From Saccopteryx bilineata (lineage: Eukaryota; Chordata; Mammalia; Chiroptera; Emballonuridae): a stretch of 64,000 nt of DNA. The notes beneath the pieces were generated by a model. The model saw only the letters and a program-made list of their open reading frames with translations, did not search any database and was not told the DNA's origin. The stretch lies in NCBI RefSeq assembly GCF_036850765.1, contig NC_089495.1, positions 119,931,033 to 119,995,032 of the forward strand, written 5' to 3'. The position numbers and the translations under genes are program-made. This document shows, piece after piece, positions 34,955 through 46,266 of this stretch (position 1 is the first letter of the stretch; every line of letters starts with the position of its first letter).

Positions 34955-35030
34955 ACTTCCAGTCAAAATGGCAGAGTAGGCAAATACTGTGCTAGTTTCC
35001 TTCCACAACCATATAAAAATTACAACTAAA
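34955..35030 (+). mobile_element. Older L1 5'-UTR fragment, left part
   Basis: CTTCCAGTCAAAATGGCAGA followed by GTAGGC is the start of an L1 5' UTR of another subfamily. It continues after the inserted array at 45053. The last 18 bases form the target duplication of the array. Confidence 0.65.
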
Positions 35031-36150
35031 GGAGGACTGAGAAGATGGCGACAGAGTAGGCGGACATTCCAACTCCCACCTCCCAGACCAAAGTGAATTA
35101 CAACTTAATGGCAACAATCATCTTGAAAAACCAACTTTGGCCTAACTAAGAGGAATCTATAACCACAGATCACCAAAGAAACCACACTGAGACTGGTAGG
35201 AAGGGCAGAGATACAGAAAGGGTTGCCCCGGTCCCAGAGGTGAGTGGCGGCCCAGAGGGACTCTCACAGTGAGGTGGGTGGCCCAGAGACTTTTGGGTCC
35301 TCAACCCCAGGACCAGAGCCCCAGCATAGAGCCCCAGAGACTAGAAGAGGCATACGGACAGTATTTAGCTGAGAGAAAAGCTGGATTACTGTTTGCAAGA
35401 AAGAGAAAGAACTCTCAGACCAAGGCTTCACCTTAAAGGGACCACACAGAAAACTTCATTCACAGCCAATTATCCAGGGCTCTGGGAGCAGGGAGAGCTC
35501 AGAGGACTGAAGTTGCAAGAGGAGAGTGTAATCTCAGGCATAGGGAGAGACACTATGGGGGACAGCCACCCTAACCCCTGTGCTGAGTCACTCCCCAAAT
35601 CTAAAGTGGCCATTTTTCCTGGGAGAAGCAACACTAGCAAAGGGAAGCAATTACTCTTCCCACCAGAGGCTCTCCTACTCCAGTCAGAGCAAAGAGTAAC
35701 TTGAAGTAGGGAGCACGTCAAGGACACAGGTTTTGAGTGCTGAGGTCTGGGCTACACTGCCCCCCCCCATGCTGCTGAGTACCACCAAAGGGCAGGCGGG
35801 CCCGGTTACAGTGGTGGGAGAGGCAATGGGCAGACCACACCTCAGGAACACAGAGGCCACACCCACTTTGCAAGAGTAAATAAGAGCCAGTGTAGGAGTA
35901 CGGCTGATATTTACAACGGCACTGGGGTCAGGAGAGGCAGCAACAAATTCTGGATTGCCTGTAGCTCCAAGAAGGTTGCTAAGGGCCAGTCATGGGCAGT
36001 GACTGCCACTGGTCTGCAGCAGGTTCTAGCCAGGAAGGTTCAGGGCTGGTACATCCAGCAAACAGATACGGAGAGCATCAGCTTAAGACTTAACAACCCT
36101 TGATAGAGTGGTGTCTTAAGGAAGGGCTCCTCACACCTGACCCAGCTAAG

Positions 36151-36158
36151 GCATAGAA
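36151..36158. repeat. 8-bp target duplication of the hAT MITE (left)
   Basis: GCATAGAA, repeated exactly at 36490-36497. Confidence 0.95.
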
Positions 36159-36489
36159 CAGGGGTCCCCAAACATTTTACACAGGGGGCCAGTTCACTGT
36201 CCCTCAGACCGTTGGAGGGCCAGACTATAAAAAAAACTATGAACAAATCCCTATGCACACTGCACAAATCTTATTTTAAAGTAAAAAAACAAAATGGGAG
36301 CAAATATAATATTTAAAATAAAGAACAAGTAAATTTAAATCAACAAACTGACCAGTATTTCAATGGGAACTATGCTCCTCTCACTGACCACCAATGAAAG
36401 AGGTGCCCCTTCCGGAAGTGCGGCAGGGGCCAGATAAATGGACTGAGGGGGCCGCATGTGGCCCACGGGCCGTAGTTTGGGGACCCCTG
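36159..36489. mobile_element. hAT-type MITE, 331 bp, in the L1 5' UTR
   Basis: The ends are inverted repeats (CAGGGGTCCCCAAAC and GTTTGGGGACCCCTG, one base different), flanked by a perfect 8-bp duplication (GCATAGAA), the hAT signature. The interior has no transposase. It inserted after the L1, so it dates hAT activity to after that L1. Confidence 0.93.
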
Positions 36490-36689
36490 GCATAGAAAAT
36501 GCCAACACAAAAAGGAAAAAGAAGAGTAGTAGCAGACAAGTAGCCCACAGCAGATTACAAACAACAGCTGGTGCCAACCCAAGAAGATCTAGAAACAACA
36601 CAACTGCAAGCTGGAGGCAGACAACACCAACCCTATACTCAGTTAGCTATACAAACAGCACACCCAAAGGAGTACTCTATACACAGACA

Positions 36690-37660
36690 AAATAGGAAGA
36701 CAGAGAAATGCAATCCAAATGTATCAAGAAGAGAAATCCCCAGAAAAAGAACTGTATGAGAAGGAAATAACCAAGGTACCATATGCAAAGTTTAAAATAA
36801 TGATTGTTAAAATGCTCAAGGATCTTAGAAAAACAATGGATGGACATAATGAGCACATAAATAAAGAGATAGCGAGCATCAAAAGGACATTGAAATCATA
36901 AAAAAGAATCAATCAGAAATGACAAATACAATGTCAGAAATGAAGACTACACCAGAAGGAATCAAAAGCAGGCTGGATGAAGCAGAGGATCAAATAAGCG
37001 ATTTAAAGGACAAAATAAATGAAAGCACAGAATCAGAACATCAAAAATAAAAGAGGCTCAATAAGTCTGAGGGAACTCTAAGAGAACTCTGTGAGAACAT
37101 GAAGAGAAATAACATTCACATCATAGGGGTTCCTGAAGAAGAAGAGAAAGAACAAGGGATAGAGAACCTGATTGAAGAAATCATAGCAAAAATTTCACTA
37201 AATTGATGAAGGAAAAGTCACACAAGTTCAAGAAGCACAGAGAGTGCCATTAAAGAAGAACCCAAGGAGGCCTACATCAAGACACTTCATAATTAAAATA
37301 CCAAAGTTAAGAGATAAAGAAAGAATACTAAAAGCTGCAAGAGAAAAGCAGTCAATCACCTACAAAGGAGCCCCCATAAGGATGACATCCGACTTTTCAA
37401 CAGAAACACTTGAGACCAGAAGGGAATAGCAAGAAATATTCAAAGTAATACAAAACAGGAGCCTACAACCAAGACTTCTTTATCCAGCAAGGCTATCATT
37501 TAAAATTGAAGGAGAAATAAAAAGCTTCCAAGACCCCAAAAAATAAAAACAAACAAACAAACAAAAAAACCCTTAAGGAATTTATTACAACCAAACCAAT
37601 GCTGCTGTAAACAGAACAAAGCGGAGGGGGAGACCTAGATAAAAAGGACTGCAGATTTAA
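36690..37660 (+). pseudogene. Degraded L1 ORF1
   Basis: The ORF1 frame is recognisable in pieces: KFKIMIVKMLKDLRKTMDGH, PEEEEKEQG-like sequence near 37130, RHFIIKIPKLRDKERILKAA and YKGAPIRMTSDFSTETLETR. The expected initiator codon is ATA, a stop replaces the Trp of the ARREW motif near 37430, and frames shift around 36900 and 37200. Confidence 0.85.
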
Positions 37661-38309
37661 AGAATAAAATGGCAATAAACAACTACATATCAAAAATAAC
37701 CTTAACCTTAAATAGATTAAATGCTACAATCAAAAGACATAGGGTAACTGCATGGATAAGAAAACAGGACCTGTACATATGCTGCCTACAAGAGACCCAC
37801 CTTAAAACAAAAGACACAAATAGACTGAAAGTGAAGGGAAGGAAAAAATATTTCATGCAAATGGAAATGAAATAAAAGCTGGAGTAGCAATACTTATATC
37901 TGACAAAATAGACTTTAAAACAAAGGCTATAGTAAGAGATAAAGTAGGTCACTACATAATGATAAAGGGAGCAATCCAACAGGAAGATATATCATTATAA
38001 ATAACTATGTACCTAATATAGAAACACCTAAATATATAAAGCAGATTTTGATGGACATAAAGGGCAAGATCAACAATACTATAATGGTAGAGAATTTTAA
38101 TACCCCACTAAAATAATGGATAGATCCTCAAGAAGGAAAAATAACAAAAAAACAGCAGCTTAAAGGACACACTAAATCAACTGGATTTAATAAGTATTTT
38201 CAAAACCTTTCACTCCAAAGCAGCAGAATATATATTTTTTTCAAGTGCTCATGGTACATTCTCTAGGATAGACCACATATTAGGACACAAAACGAGTCTC
38301 AATAAATTT

Positions 38310-38649
38310 ATTTATTTTTTATTCTTTTAGGGACAGAGAGAGTCAAAGAGAAAGGGATAGATAGGGACAGACAGACAGGAATGGAGAGAGATGAGAAGCA
38401 TCAATCATCATTTTCTTGTTGCAACACCTTAGTTGTTCATTGATTGCTTTCTCATATGTGCCTTGACTGCAGGCCTTCAGCAGACCGAGTAACCCCTTGC
38501 TCGAGCCAGCGACCTTGGGTCCAAGTTGGAGAGCTTTTTGTTCAAGCCAGATGAGCCCGCACTCAAGTTGGCGACCTCGGGGTCTCGAACCTAGGTCCTT
38601 CCACATCCTAGTCCAATGCTCTATCCACTGCACCACCACCTGGTCAGGC
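38310..38649 (-). repeat. tRNA-derived SINE, long type, inside L1 ORF2
   Basis: It runs from TTATTTTTTATTC to ACCACCTGGTCAGGC. The 16-base flanks GAGTCTCAATAAATTT and AAGTCTGAATAAATTT differ at two positions and mark the target duplication. Confidence 0.9.
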
Positions 38650-40683
38650 AAGTCTGAATAAATTTAAGAAGATTGAAATCATATCAAGCATCGACTCTGA
38701 TCACAATGGCATGAAACTAGAAATCAACTACAATAGAAAAACTGAAAAACTTTCAAACACTTGGAAACTAAATAGCATGTTATTCAATAACAAATGGGTT
38801 AACAATGAGATCAAGGAAGAAATAAAAAATTTTCTTGAAACTAATGAAAATAAACAAACAACTCAAAATTTATGGGACACCGCAAAAGCAGTCTTGAGAT
38901 GAAGTTTATAGCATTACAAGCATACCTTAAGAAGCAAGAAAAAGCTCATATATACAACTTAACCCGGCACCTAAAAGAAATGGAAAAAGAACAGCAAGTA
39001 AATCCCAGAGGAAGTAGAAGGAAAGAAATAATAAAGATCAGTATGGAAATAAATGACATAGAAGTTAAAAAAAAACAATACAGAAGATAAATGAAACCAA
39101 AAGCTGCTTCTTTGAAAAGGTAAACAAGATTGATGAACTTTTAACCAGACTCACAAAAAAAAGAGGACTCAAATAAATAAAATTAAAAATGAGAGTAGAG
39201 AAGTAACAAACTGACACAGCAGAAATACAAAGGACTGTAAGAAAATACTATGAAGAACTGTATGCCAAAAAATTAGACAACCTAGGTGAAATGGACAAAT
39301 TCCTTGAAACATATAATCTTTCAAAAATCAATCTGGAAGAATTAGAAAACCGAAACAGACTGATTACAACAAAGGAGATTAAAATAGTTATGAAAAAAAC
39401 TCCCAACAAACAAAAGTCCTGAGCCAGATGGCTTCACAGGCGAAGGAGAACTACCAAATATTCTATCAAATATTGAAAGGAGAAATAACTCTATCCTTCT
39501 CAAGCTATTTCAAAAAATTCAAGAGAAGGAAAGACTTCCAAGCTCCTTTTGTGAGGCAAGCATTATCCTCATTCCAAAACCAGGCAAAGACACCACAAAG
39601 AAAGAAAGCTATAGGCCTATATCCCTGATGAACTTAGATGCTAAAATTCTCAAAAAAATATTAGCAAACTGGATCCAACAATACATGAAAAAAATTATAC
39701 ATCATGATCAAGAAGGATTTATTCTGGGGAGGCAAGGCTGGTACAATATTTGCAAATCAATCAATGTGATTCATCACAAAAACAAAAGGAAAGAGAAAAA
39801 CCACATGATAATTTCAATAGATGCAGAAAAAGCATTTGATAAAATCCAGCACCCATTCATGTTCAAAACTCTCAGCAAAATGGGAATACAGGGAACATAC
39901 CTCAACATGATAAAGGCCATCTATGACAAACCCACAGCCAACATCATACTCAATGGGCAAAAATTAAAAGCAATCCCCCTAAGATCAGGAACAAGGCAGA
40001 GGGGAGGGGTGCCCCCTTTCACCACTCTTATTCAACATAGTTCTGGAAGTCCTAGCCACAGCAATCAGACAAGAAGAAGAAATAAAAGGCATCCAAATCG
40101 GAAAAGAAGAAGTAAAACTATCATTATTTGCAGATGGTATGATATTGTATATAGAAAACCCTAAAGTCTCAGTCAGAAAACTACTAGACCTGATAAATGA
40201 ATGGCAGGATATAAAATTAATACTCAGAAATCAGAGGCATTTTTATACACTGACAATGAACTGTCAGAAAGAGAAATTAAGGAAGCAATCCCCTTCACCA
40301 TTGCAACCAAAAAAGTAAAGTACCTAGTAATAAATTTAACCAGGGAGATTAAAGGCTTGTACTCAGAAAATTATAAAACATTGATTAAAGAAATCAGAGA
40401 AGGTACAAATAAGTGGAAGCATATACTGTGCTCATGGTTAGGAAGAATAAACATCATTAAAATGTCTATATTACCCAAAGCAATTTATTAATTCAATGCA
40501 ATACCGATTAAAATACCAATGTCTTACTTCAAAGATATAGAATACATATTCCAAAAATGTATATGGAACCAAAAAAGAACACGAATAGCCTCAGCAATCT
40601 TGAAAAAGAAGAATAAAGTGGGAGATATCACACTTCCTGATATCAAGTTATACTATAAGGCCATTGTACTAAAAACAGCCTGG

Positions 40684-41080
40684 GAACCTGGCCGGTTGGC
40701 TCTGCGGTAGAGCGTCGGCCTGGCGTGCGGGGGACCCGGGTTCGATTCCTGGCCAGGGCACATAGGAGAAGCGCCCATTTGCTTCTCCACCCCCCACCCC
40801 CTCCTTCCTCTCTGTCTCTCTCTTCCCCTCCCGCAGCCAAGGCTCCATTGGAGCAAAGATGGCCCGGGCGCTGGAGATGGCTCCTTGGCCTCTGCCCCAG
40901 GCTCTAGAGTGGCTCTGGGCGCGGCAGAGCGACGCCCGGAGGGGCAGAGCATTGCCTCCTGGTGGGCAGAGCGTCGCCCCTGGTGGGCGTGCCGGGTGGA
41001 TCCCGGTTGGGCGCATGCGGGAGTCTGTCTGACTGTCTCTCCCCGTTTCCAGCTTCAGAAAGAAAAAAAAGAAAAAAAAA
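40684..41080 (+). repeat. tRNA-derived SINE, Rhin-1-like (young), inside L1 ORF2
   Basis: Near-consensus copy with both Pol III boxes, flanked by AAAAACAGCCTGG (40671-40683) and AAAAACAGCCTGG ending at 41092. It splits the L1 ORF2 reading AIVLKTAW. Confidence 0.93.
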
Positions 41081-42189
41081 AAAACAGCCTGGTACTGGCA
41101 TAAGAACAGGCATATAGATCAATGGAACAGAACTGAGAACCCAGAAATAAACCCACACTTTTATGGACAACTATTTGACAAAGGAGGTAGAGTATACATT
41201 GGAGTAAAGACAGCCTCTTCAACAAATAGTGTTGGGAAAATTAGACAACTACCTGCAAAAAAATGAAACTAGACCACCAACTTACACCATTCACAAAAAT
41301 AAACTCAAAATGGATAAAAGACTTAAATGTAAGCCGTAAAACCATAAGCATCTTAGAAGATAACATAGGCAGTAAGCTCTCTGACATCTCTCACAGCAAT
41401 ATATTTGCCGATTTATCTCCACGGGCAAGTGAAATAAAAGACAGGATAAACAAATATATTTAACAATATGTCTGATTAGGGGTTAATAACCAAAATTTAT
41501 AAAGAACTTGTAAAACTCAATACCAGGAAGACAAACAATCCAATCAAAAATGGGCAAAAGAAATGAATAAACACTTCTCCAAAGAGGATATACAGATGGC
41601 CAATAGGCATATGAAAAAATGCTCAACATCACTAATCATTAGAGAAATGCAAATTAAAACCACAATGAGATATCATCTCACACCAGTCAGAATGGCGCTC
41701 ATCAACAAAACAACAGAATAAGTACTGGCAAGGATGTGGAGAAAAGGGAACCCTCCTGCACTGCTGGTGGAAATGCAGACTGGTGCAGCCACTGTGGAAA
41801 ACAGTATGGAGATTCCTGAAAAAATTAAAAATCGAACTGCTTTTGACCCAGCTATCTCACTTTTAGGAATATACCCCAAGAATACCATAGCACTGTTTGA
41901 AAAGAAGAAATGCACTCCCATGTTTATGGCAGCATTGTTCACAATAGTGAAGATCTGGAAACAGCCCAAGTGTCCCGTCAGTGGACAAGTGGATTAAAAA
42001 GCTTTGGTACATATACACTATGGAATACTACTCAGCCATAAGAAATGATGACATCAGATCATTTACAACAACATGGATGGACCTTGATAACATTATACTG
42101 AGCAAAATAAGTAAATCAGAAAAAACTAAGAACTATATGATTCCATACATAGGTGGGACATAAAAATGAGACTCAAAGACATGGACAAG

Positions 42190-42245
42190 AGTGTGGGGGT
42201 TATGGGGAGGGGGGGAGGGAGGGGGTTGAGGGAGGGGAGGGGCAC
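42190..42245 (+). other. G-rich tract in the L1 3' UTR (G-quadruplex candidate)
   Basis: Many runs of 3-7 G separated by 1-4 bases lie in the L1 sense strand. The intact L1 has the equivalent tract on its sense strand (complement of 10567-10620). Confidence 0.7.
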
Positions 42246-42397
42246 AAAGAAAACCAGTTAGAAGGTGACGGAAGACAAATGGACTTTGGGTGATGGGAAT
42301 GCAGCATAATCAAATGTCAAAATAACCTAGAGATGTTTTCTCTGAACATATGTACCCTGATTTATCAATATCACCCCATTAAAATTAATTTAAAAAA

Positions 42398-45052
42398 TTG
42401 GGAAAGTGGAAATACAGGGAACATACTTCAACATGATAAAGGCCATCTATGACAAACCCACAGCCAACATCATACTCAATGGGAAAAAATGAAAAGCAAT
42501 CCCCTGAAGATCAGAAACTAGGCTGGGGTGCCCCCTTTCACCACTCTTATTCAACGCAGTTCTGGAAGTCCTAGCCACAGGAATCAGACAAGAAGAAGAA
42601 ATAAAAGGCATCAAAATTGGAAAAGAAGTAAAACTATCATTATTTGCTGATGACATGATACTGTATATAGAAAATCCTAAAGTCTCAGTAAAAAAACTAC
42701 TGGACCTGAAAAATGAATTCAGCAAGGTGGCAGAATATAAAATTAATATTTAGAAATCAGAGGCATTTTTATATACCAACAGTGAACTGTCTGAAAGAGA
42801 AATTAAGAAAACAATCCCCTTCACTATTGCAATCAAAAAATAAATAAATTTATCCAAGGAGTAAATTTATCCAAGGAGATAAAATGCTTGTACTTGGAAA
42901 ATTATGAAACATTGATAAAAGAAATCAAGGAAGATACCAACAAGTGGAAATATATATCATGTTCATAGATAGGAAGAATAAACATTATTAAAGTGTCTAT
43001 ATTACCCAAAGCAATCTATAAATTCAATGCAATTTCTATTCAGATACCAACTGCATACTTCAAAGATATACAGCAAACATTCCAAAAATTTATATGGGCC
43101 CTGGCCGGTTGACTCAGTGGTAGAGCGTCGGCCTGGCATTTGGGGATCCCGGGTTTGATTCCCGGCCAGAGCACACAGGAGAATCGCCCATCTGCTTCTC
43201 CACCCCTCCTCCTCTCCTTCCTCTCTGTCTCTCTCTTCCCCTCCTGCAGCCAAGGCTCCATTGAAGCAAAGTTGGACCGGGCGCTGAGGATGGCTCTGTG
43301 GCCTCTGCCTCAGGCGCTAGAATGGCTCTGGTTGCAGCAGAGCGACGTCCCAGATGGGCAGAGCATTGCCCCCTGGTGAGTGTGTCAGGTAGATCCCAGT
43401 CAGGCACATGCGGGAGTCTGTCTGACTGCCTCCCCATTTCCAACTTCAGGAAAGAAAAAAAAAATTTATATGAAACTTAAAAAGATCATGAATAGCCTCA
43501 GCAATCTTGAAAAAGAATAAATTGGGTGGTATCACACTTCCTGTTATCAATTTGTACTACAAGGCCATTGTACTCAAAATAGCTTGGTACTGGCATAAGA
43601 ACAGGTATATAGATCAGTGGAACAGAACAGAGAACCCAGAAATAAACCCAGACCTTCTTGGACAATTGATATTTGACAAAGGAGGTAAGAGCATACAATG
43701 GAGTAAAGACAGTCTCTTTAACAGATGGTGTTGGAAAATTTGACAGCTACCTACAAAAAAAATGAAACTAGACCAACTTATACCATTCACAAAAAGAAAC
43801 TCAAAATGTATGAAAGACTTAAATGTAAGTCATGAAATCATAGTCATCTTGGAAGAAAACATAGGCAGTAAGCTCTCCGACATCTCTCACAGCAATATAT
43901 TTGCTGATTAATATCCAGGGGCAAGTGAAATAAAGGACAGGATGAACAAATGGGACTATATCAAACTAAAAAGCTTTTGCACAGCTAAAGACAGTATGAA
44001 CAAAATAAAAAGACAGCCCACTCACTGGGAGAACATATTCGCTGATATATCCGATAAGGTCTTGATAACCTAAACTTATCAAACTCAACAACAGGAAGAC
44101 AAACAATCCAATTTAAAAATGGTCAAAAGATCTGAATAGACACTTTTCCAAAGAGGACATACAGATGGCCAATAGGCAGATGAAAAAAATGTTCAACATC
44201 ACTAATCATTAGAGAAATGCAAATTAAAACCACAATGAGATACCACCTCACACCTGTCAGAATGGCACTCATCAACAAACAACACAGAATAAGTGCTGGC
44301 GAGAATGTGGAGAAAAGGAAACCCTCCTGCACTGCTGGTAGGAATGCAAACTGGTGCAGCCACTGCGGAAAACAGTATGGAGATTTCTCAAAAAATTAAA
44401 AATGAAACTGCCTTTGACCCAGCAATCCCACTTTTAAGAATATATCCTAAGAACACCAAATCACTGATTCAAAAGGAGAAATGCACCCCCATGTTTATTG
44501 CAGCATTGTTTACAATAGCCAAGATCTGGAAACTCCCAATTGTCCATCAGTGGACGAGTGGATTAAAAAGCTGTGGTTCATATACACAATGAAATACTAC
44601 GCAGCAGTGAAAAAGAAGAAAATTTTACCTTTTGCAACAACACGGATGGACCTAGAGACTATTATGCTAAGTGAAATAAGCCAGGCAGAGAAAAAAAAAT
44701 ATCATATGACCTCACTCATTTGAGGAATCTAATGAAAAGTGTGAACTGAGGAATGAAATAGAAGCAGAGGCAGGGTCAAAGGGACCAGAGGCAAAGTGCG
44801 GTCAGAAGGAAAGAAGATGGGATCAGAGAAGGGAAAGAGATTAGTAAAATTATATATACATAACACAGCGTTATAGAGAGCAAGAAAGCACATCTTGGAG
44901 GGAAAGGGGAAAGGCGTTGGGGGGGTAAGGGAGTGTCAAGGGTAGCACAGGGGGTTGGGAGGAGATATATTCAGTGGGACACTTGAATCTATGTAAATAC
45001 AATAAATTAAAATCAATAAAATTTAAAAAATTAAAGAAATAAAATAATAAAT
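42398..45052 (+). mobile_element. 5'-truncated L1 (downstream unit of the dimer)
   Basis: It begins inside ORF2 (GTGGAAATACAGGGAACATA), at the point matching 39876 of the upstream unit, and runs through the ORF2 end (WIKKLWFIYTMKYYAAVKKK), a 3' UTR and CTATGTAAATACAATAAATT to an A-rich tail. Its 3' UTR matches the family of the L1 at 51853-59357. It lacks the 7-nt insertion of its neighbour. A Rhin-1-like SINE interrupts it at 43097-43459. No target duplication lies at its left edge; the only one brackets the whole array. Confidence 0.85.
43097..43459 (+). repeat. tRNA-derived SINE, Rhin-1-like, inside truncated L1
   Basis: Head GGCCCTGGCCGGTTGACTCA, with the duplication AAAAATTTATATG at 43084-43096 and 43460-43472. 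Confidence 0.93.
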
Positions 45053-46080
45053 AAAAATTACAATTAAATTATGGAACAATCACTCTTGAAAATTACGTGA
45101 AGAGTAGATAATCAGAACTATTATAATTATAGATATAAAGAGGAAGCCATGTTCATCTGGTTAGTACAGGCAGAGAAGCATGATGGTCTGGTTCCACAAC
45201 CATGCTTAGCACTTAAGTATTAGATGGAATATCTCGGTTGCTCAGGTTCCCACTGAGGAATGAGGGTATCCAGTCTGACACTAGCTTCCTCAACCCAAAG
45301 CACCAGTGCCAGGAACAGGAGTTCCCACAACATCTGGCTGCGAAAATCAGCTGCAATTCTTTCTAGGTGAAATGGGGCTTCTGTAGACCAAAGCATCCTT
45401 TACCAGTGGTAGTCAACCTGGTCCCTACTGCCCACTAGTGGACGTCCCAGCTTTCATGGTGGGCGGTAGCAGAGCAACCAAAATATAAATAAAAAATATA
45501 TTTAACTATAGTAAGTTATTTTATAAAGATTTATTCTGCCAAACAGCGAAAATCCGACATAAAGTACTTGATAAGTAATTATTATTATTATATGCCTTAA
45601 CTTGCTATAACTCTGCTTTATAAATTTTATAAAGTAAATTTACTTCCCTACTTTATAAATCACCATTACTGTGGAACCGGTGGGCAGTTAGAAAATTTTA
45701 CTACTAACAGAGATACAAAAGTGGGCGGTAGGTATAAAAAGGTTGACTACTCCTGCTTTAAGGGGCCAGATCACAGATGCACTCACTACGATCACTCTAA
45801 GTTCCAACGAAGGGGCAGCAGCTTGAAAAGCTCTAGGGATGTACAGGGAGGACCTGACTTACCAGGCTTTGGAGCAAGGGCTGGACAGGTGGCTCTCTTC
45901 AGGACTGACATGCTGGCAGGCATGTTGTTCCTTCGTTGAGCCCACTCCCCAATCTCCCCAATCAACCTGCAGGTGCAGGTAGAAGAGCTAGCAGGTACCT
46001 TGTTCCTTTCTTGAGACCTCCACATCGGGTTGCTCAGACCCTTGAGTGTCAATAGTCTTTTTCCACTTCTGTCATCTCCT
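45053..46080 (+). mobile_element. Older L1 5'-UTR fragment, right part
   Basis: It continues the element started at 34955, with TTATGGAACAATCACTCTTG-type L1 5'-UTR sequence, and is interrupted by a hAT MITE. The right limit is a guess. No ORF1 follows, so only the 5' part of this L1 survives. Confidence 0.5.
45404..45755. mobile_element. hAT-type MITE, second family, copy 1 (352 bp)
   Basis: Inverted ends CAGTGGTAGTCAACC and GGTTGACTACTCCTG. The interior matches copy 2 (56031-56386) almost throughout (for example ACTGCCCACTAGTGGA and TTTATAAAGATTTATTCTGC). The flanking octamers do not match cleanly, so this copy is older or rearranged at its edges. Confidence 0.88.
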
Positions 46081-46266
46081 TATATTCAAGAAGGTCCTAA
46101 ATTTTCCCTAACGATGTGTCAGATACATTGTTCTGAGGCAACCAGTTATTGGACACATCACATGGCTTTTAACACATGATCACGGGAATTCTGAATAATC
46201 TTCTACCATAATTACCTTGGCAGTTTTTTGAGCAGTCTAACCCATAGTCATTAAGACCTGTAGTTA

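Larger units (their letters stand above)
37669..42163 (+). pseudogene. Degraded L1 ORF2 (endonuclease/reverse transcriptase)
   Basis: Recognisable blocks in order are MAINNYISKITLTLNRLNAT, CLQETHLKTKDTN, GPDGFTGE-like sequence near 39420, the [20 protein letters not shown] block, [13 protein letters not shown], and the C-terminal [20 protein letters not shown]. There are many stops and frameshifts plus two SINE insertions. A 7-nt insertion lies in the TRQG motif near 40000. The catalytic Asp pair has become Asp-Gly (SLFADGMI). It cannot encode an active enzyme. Confidence 0.9.
35031..42397 (+). mobile_element. Full-length but degraded L1 (upstream unit of a dimer)
   Basis: It starts GGAGGACTGAGAAGATGGCG, a canonical L1 5' end. 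A 5' UTR (to about 36690), a broken ORF1 (36690-37660), a broken ORF2 (37669-42163) and a G-rich 3' UTR ending CCCCATTAAAATTAATTT follow. It carries a hAT MITE (36159-36489), a reverse long-type SINE (38310-38649) and a Rhin-1-like SINE (40684-41080). Its body resembles the L1 at 51853-59357, but its final 60 ORF2 codons and 3' UTR resemble the intact L1 at 10405-18242. Confidence 0.88.

Noticed and set aside
42398..45052. The truncated L1 as the continuation of an L1 interrupted by another L1
   Set aside because: The upstream unit is contiguous across the matching point (39876) with no junction, so an insertion there would have to start at exactly the same ORF2 position as its target. A dimer or template jump needs no such coincidence.
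45396..45763. An 8-bp target duplication for the hAT MITE copy 1
   Set aside because: The flanking octamers TCCTTTAC and CTTTAAGG only match after a shift, so I did not claim a duplication.
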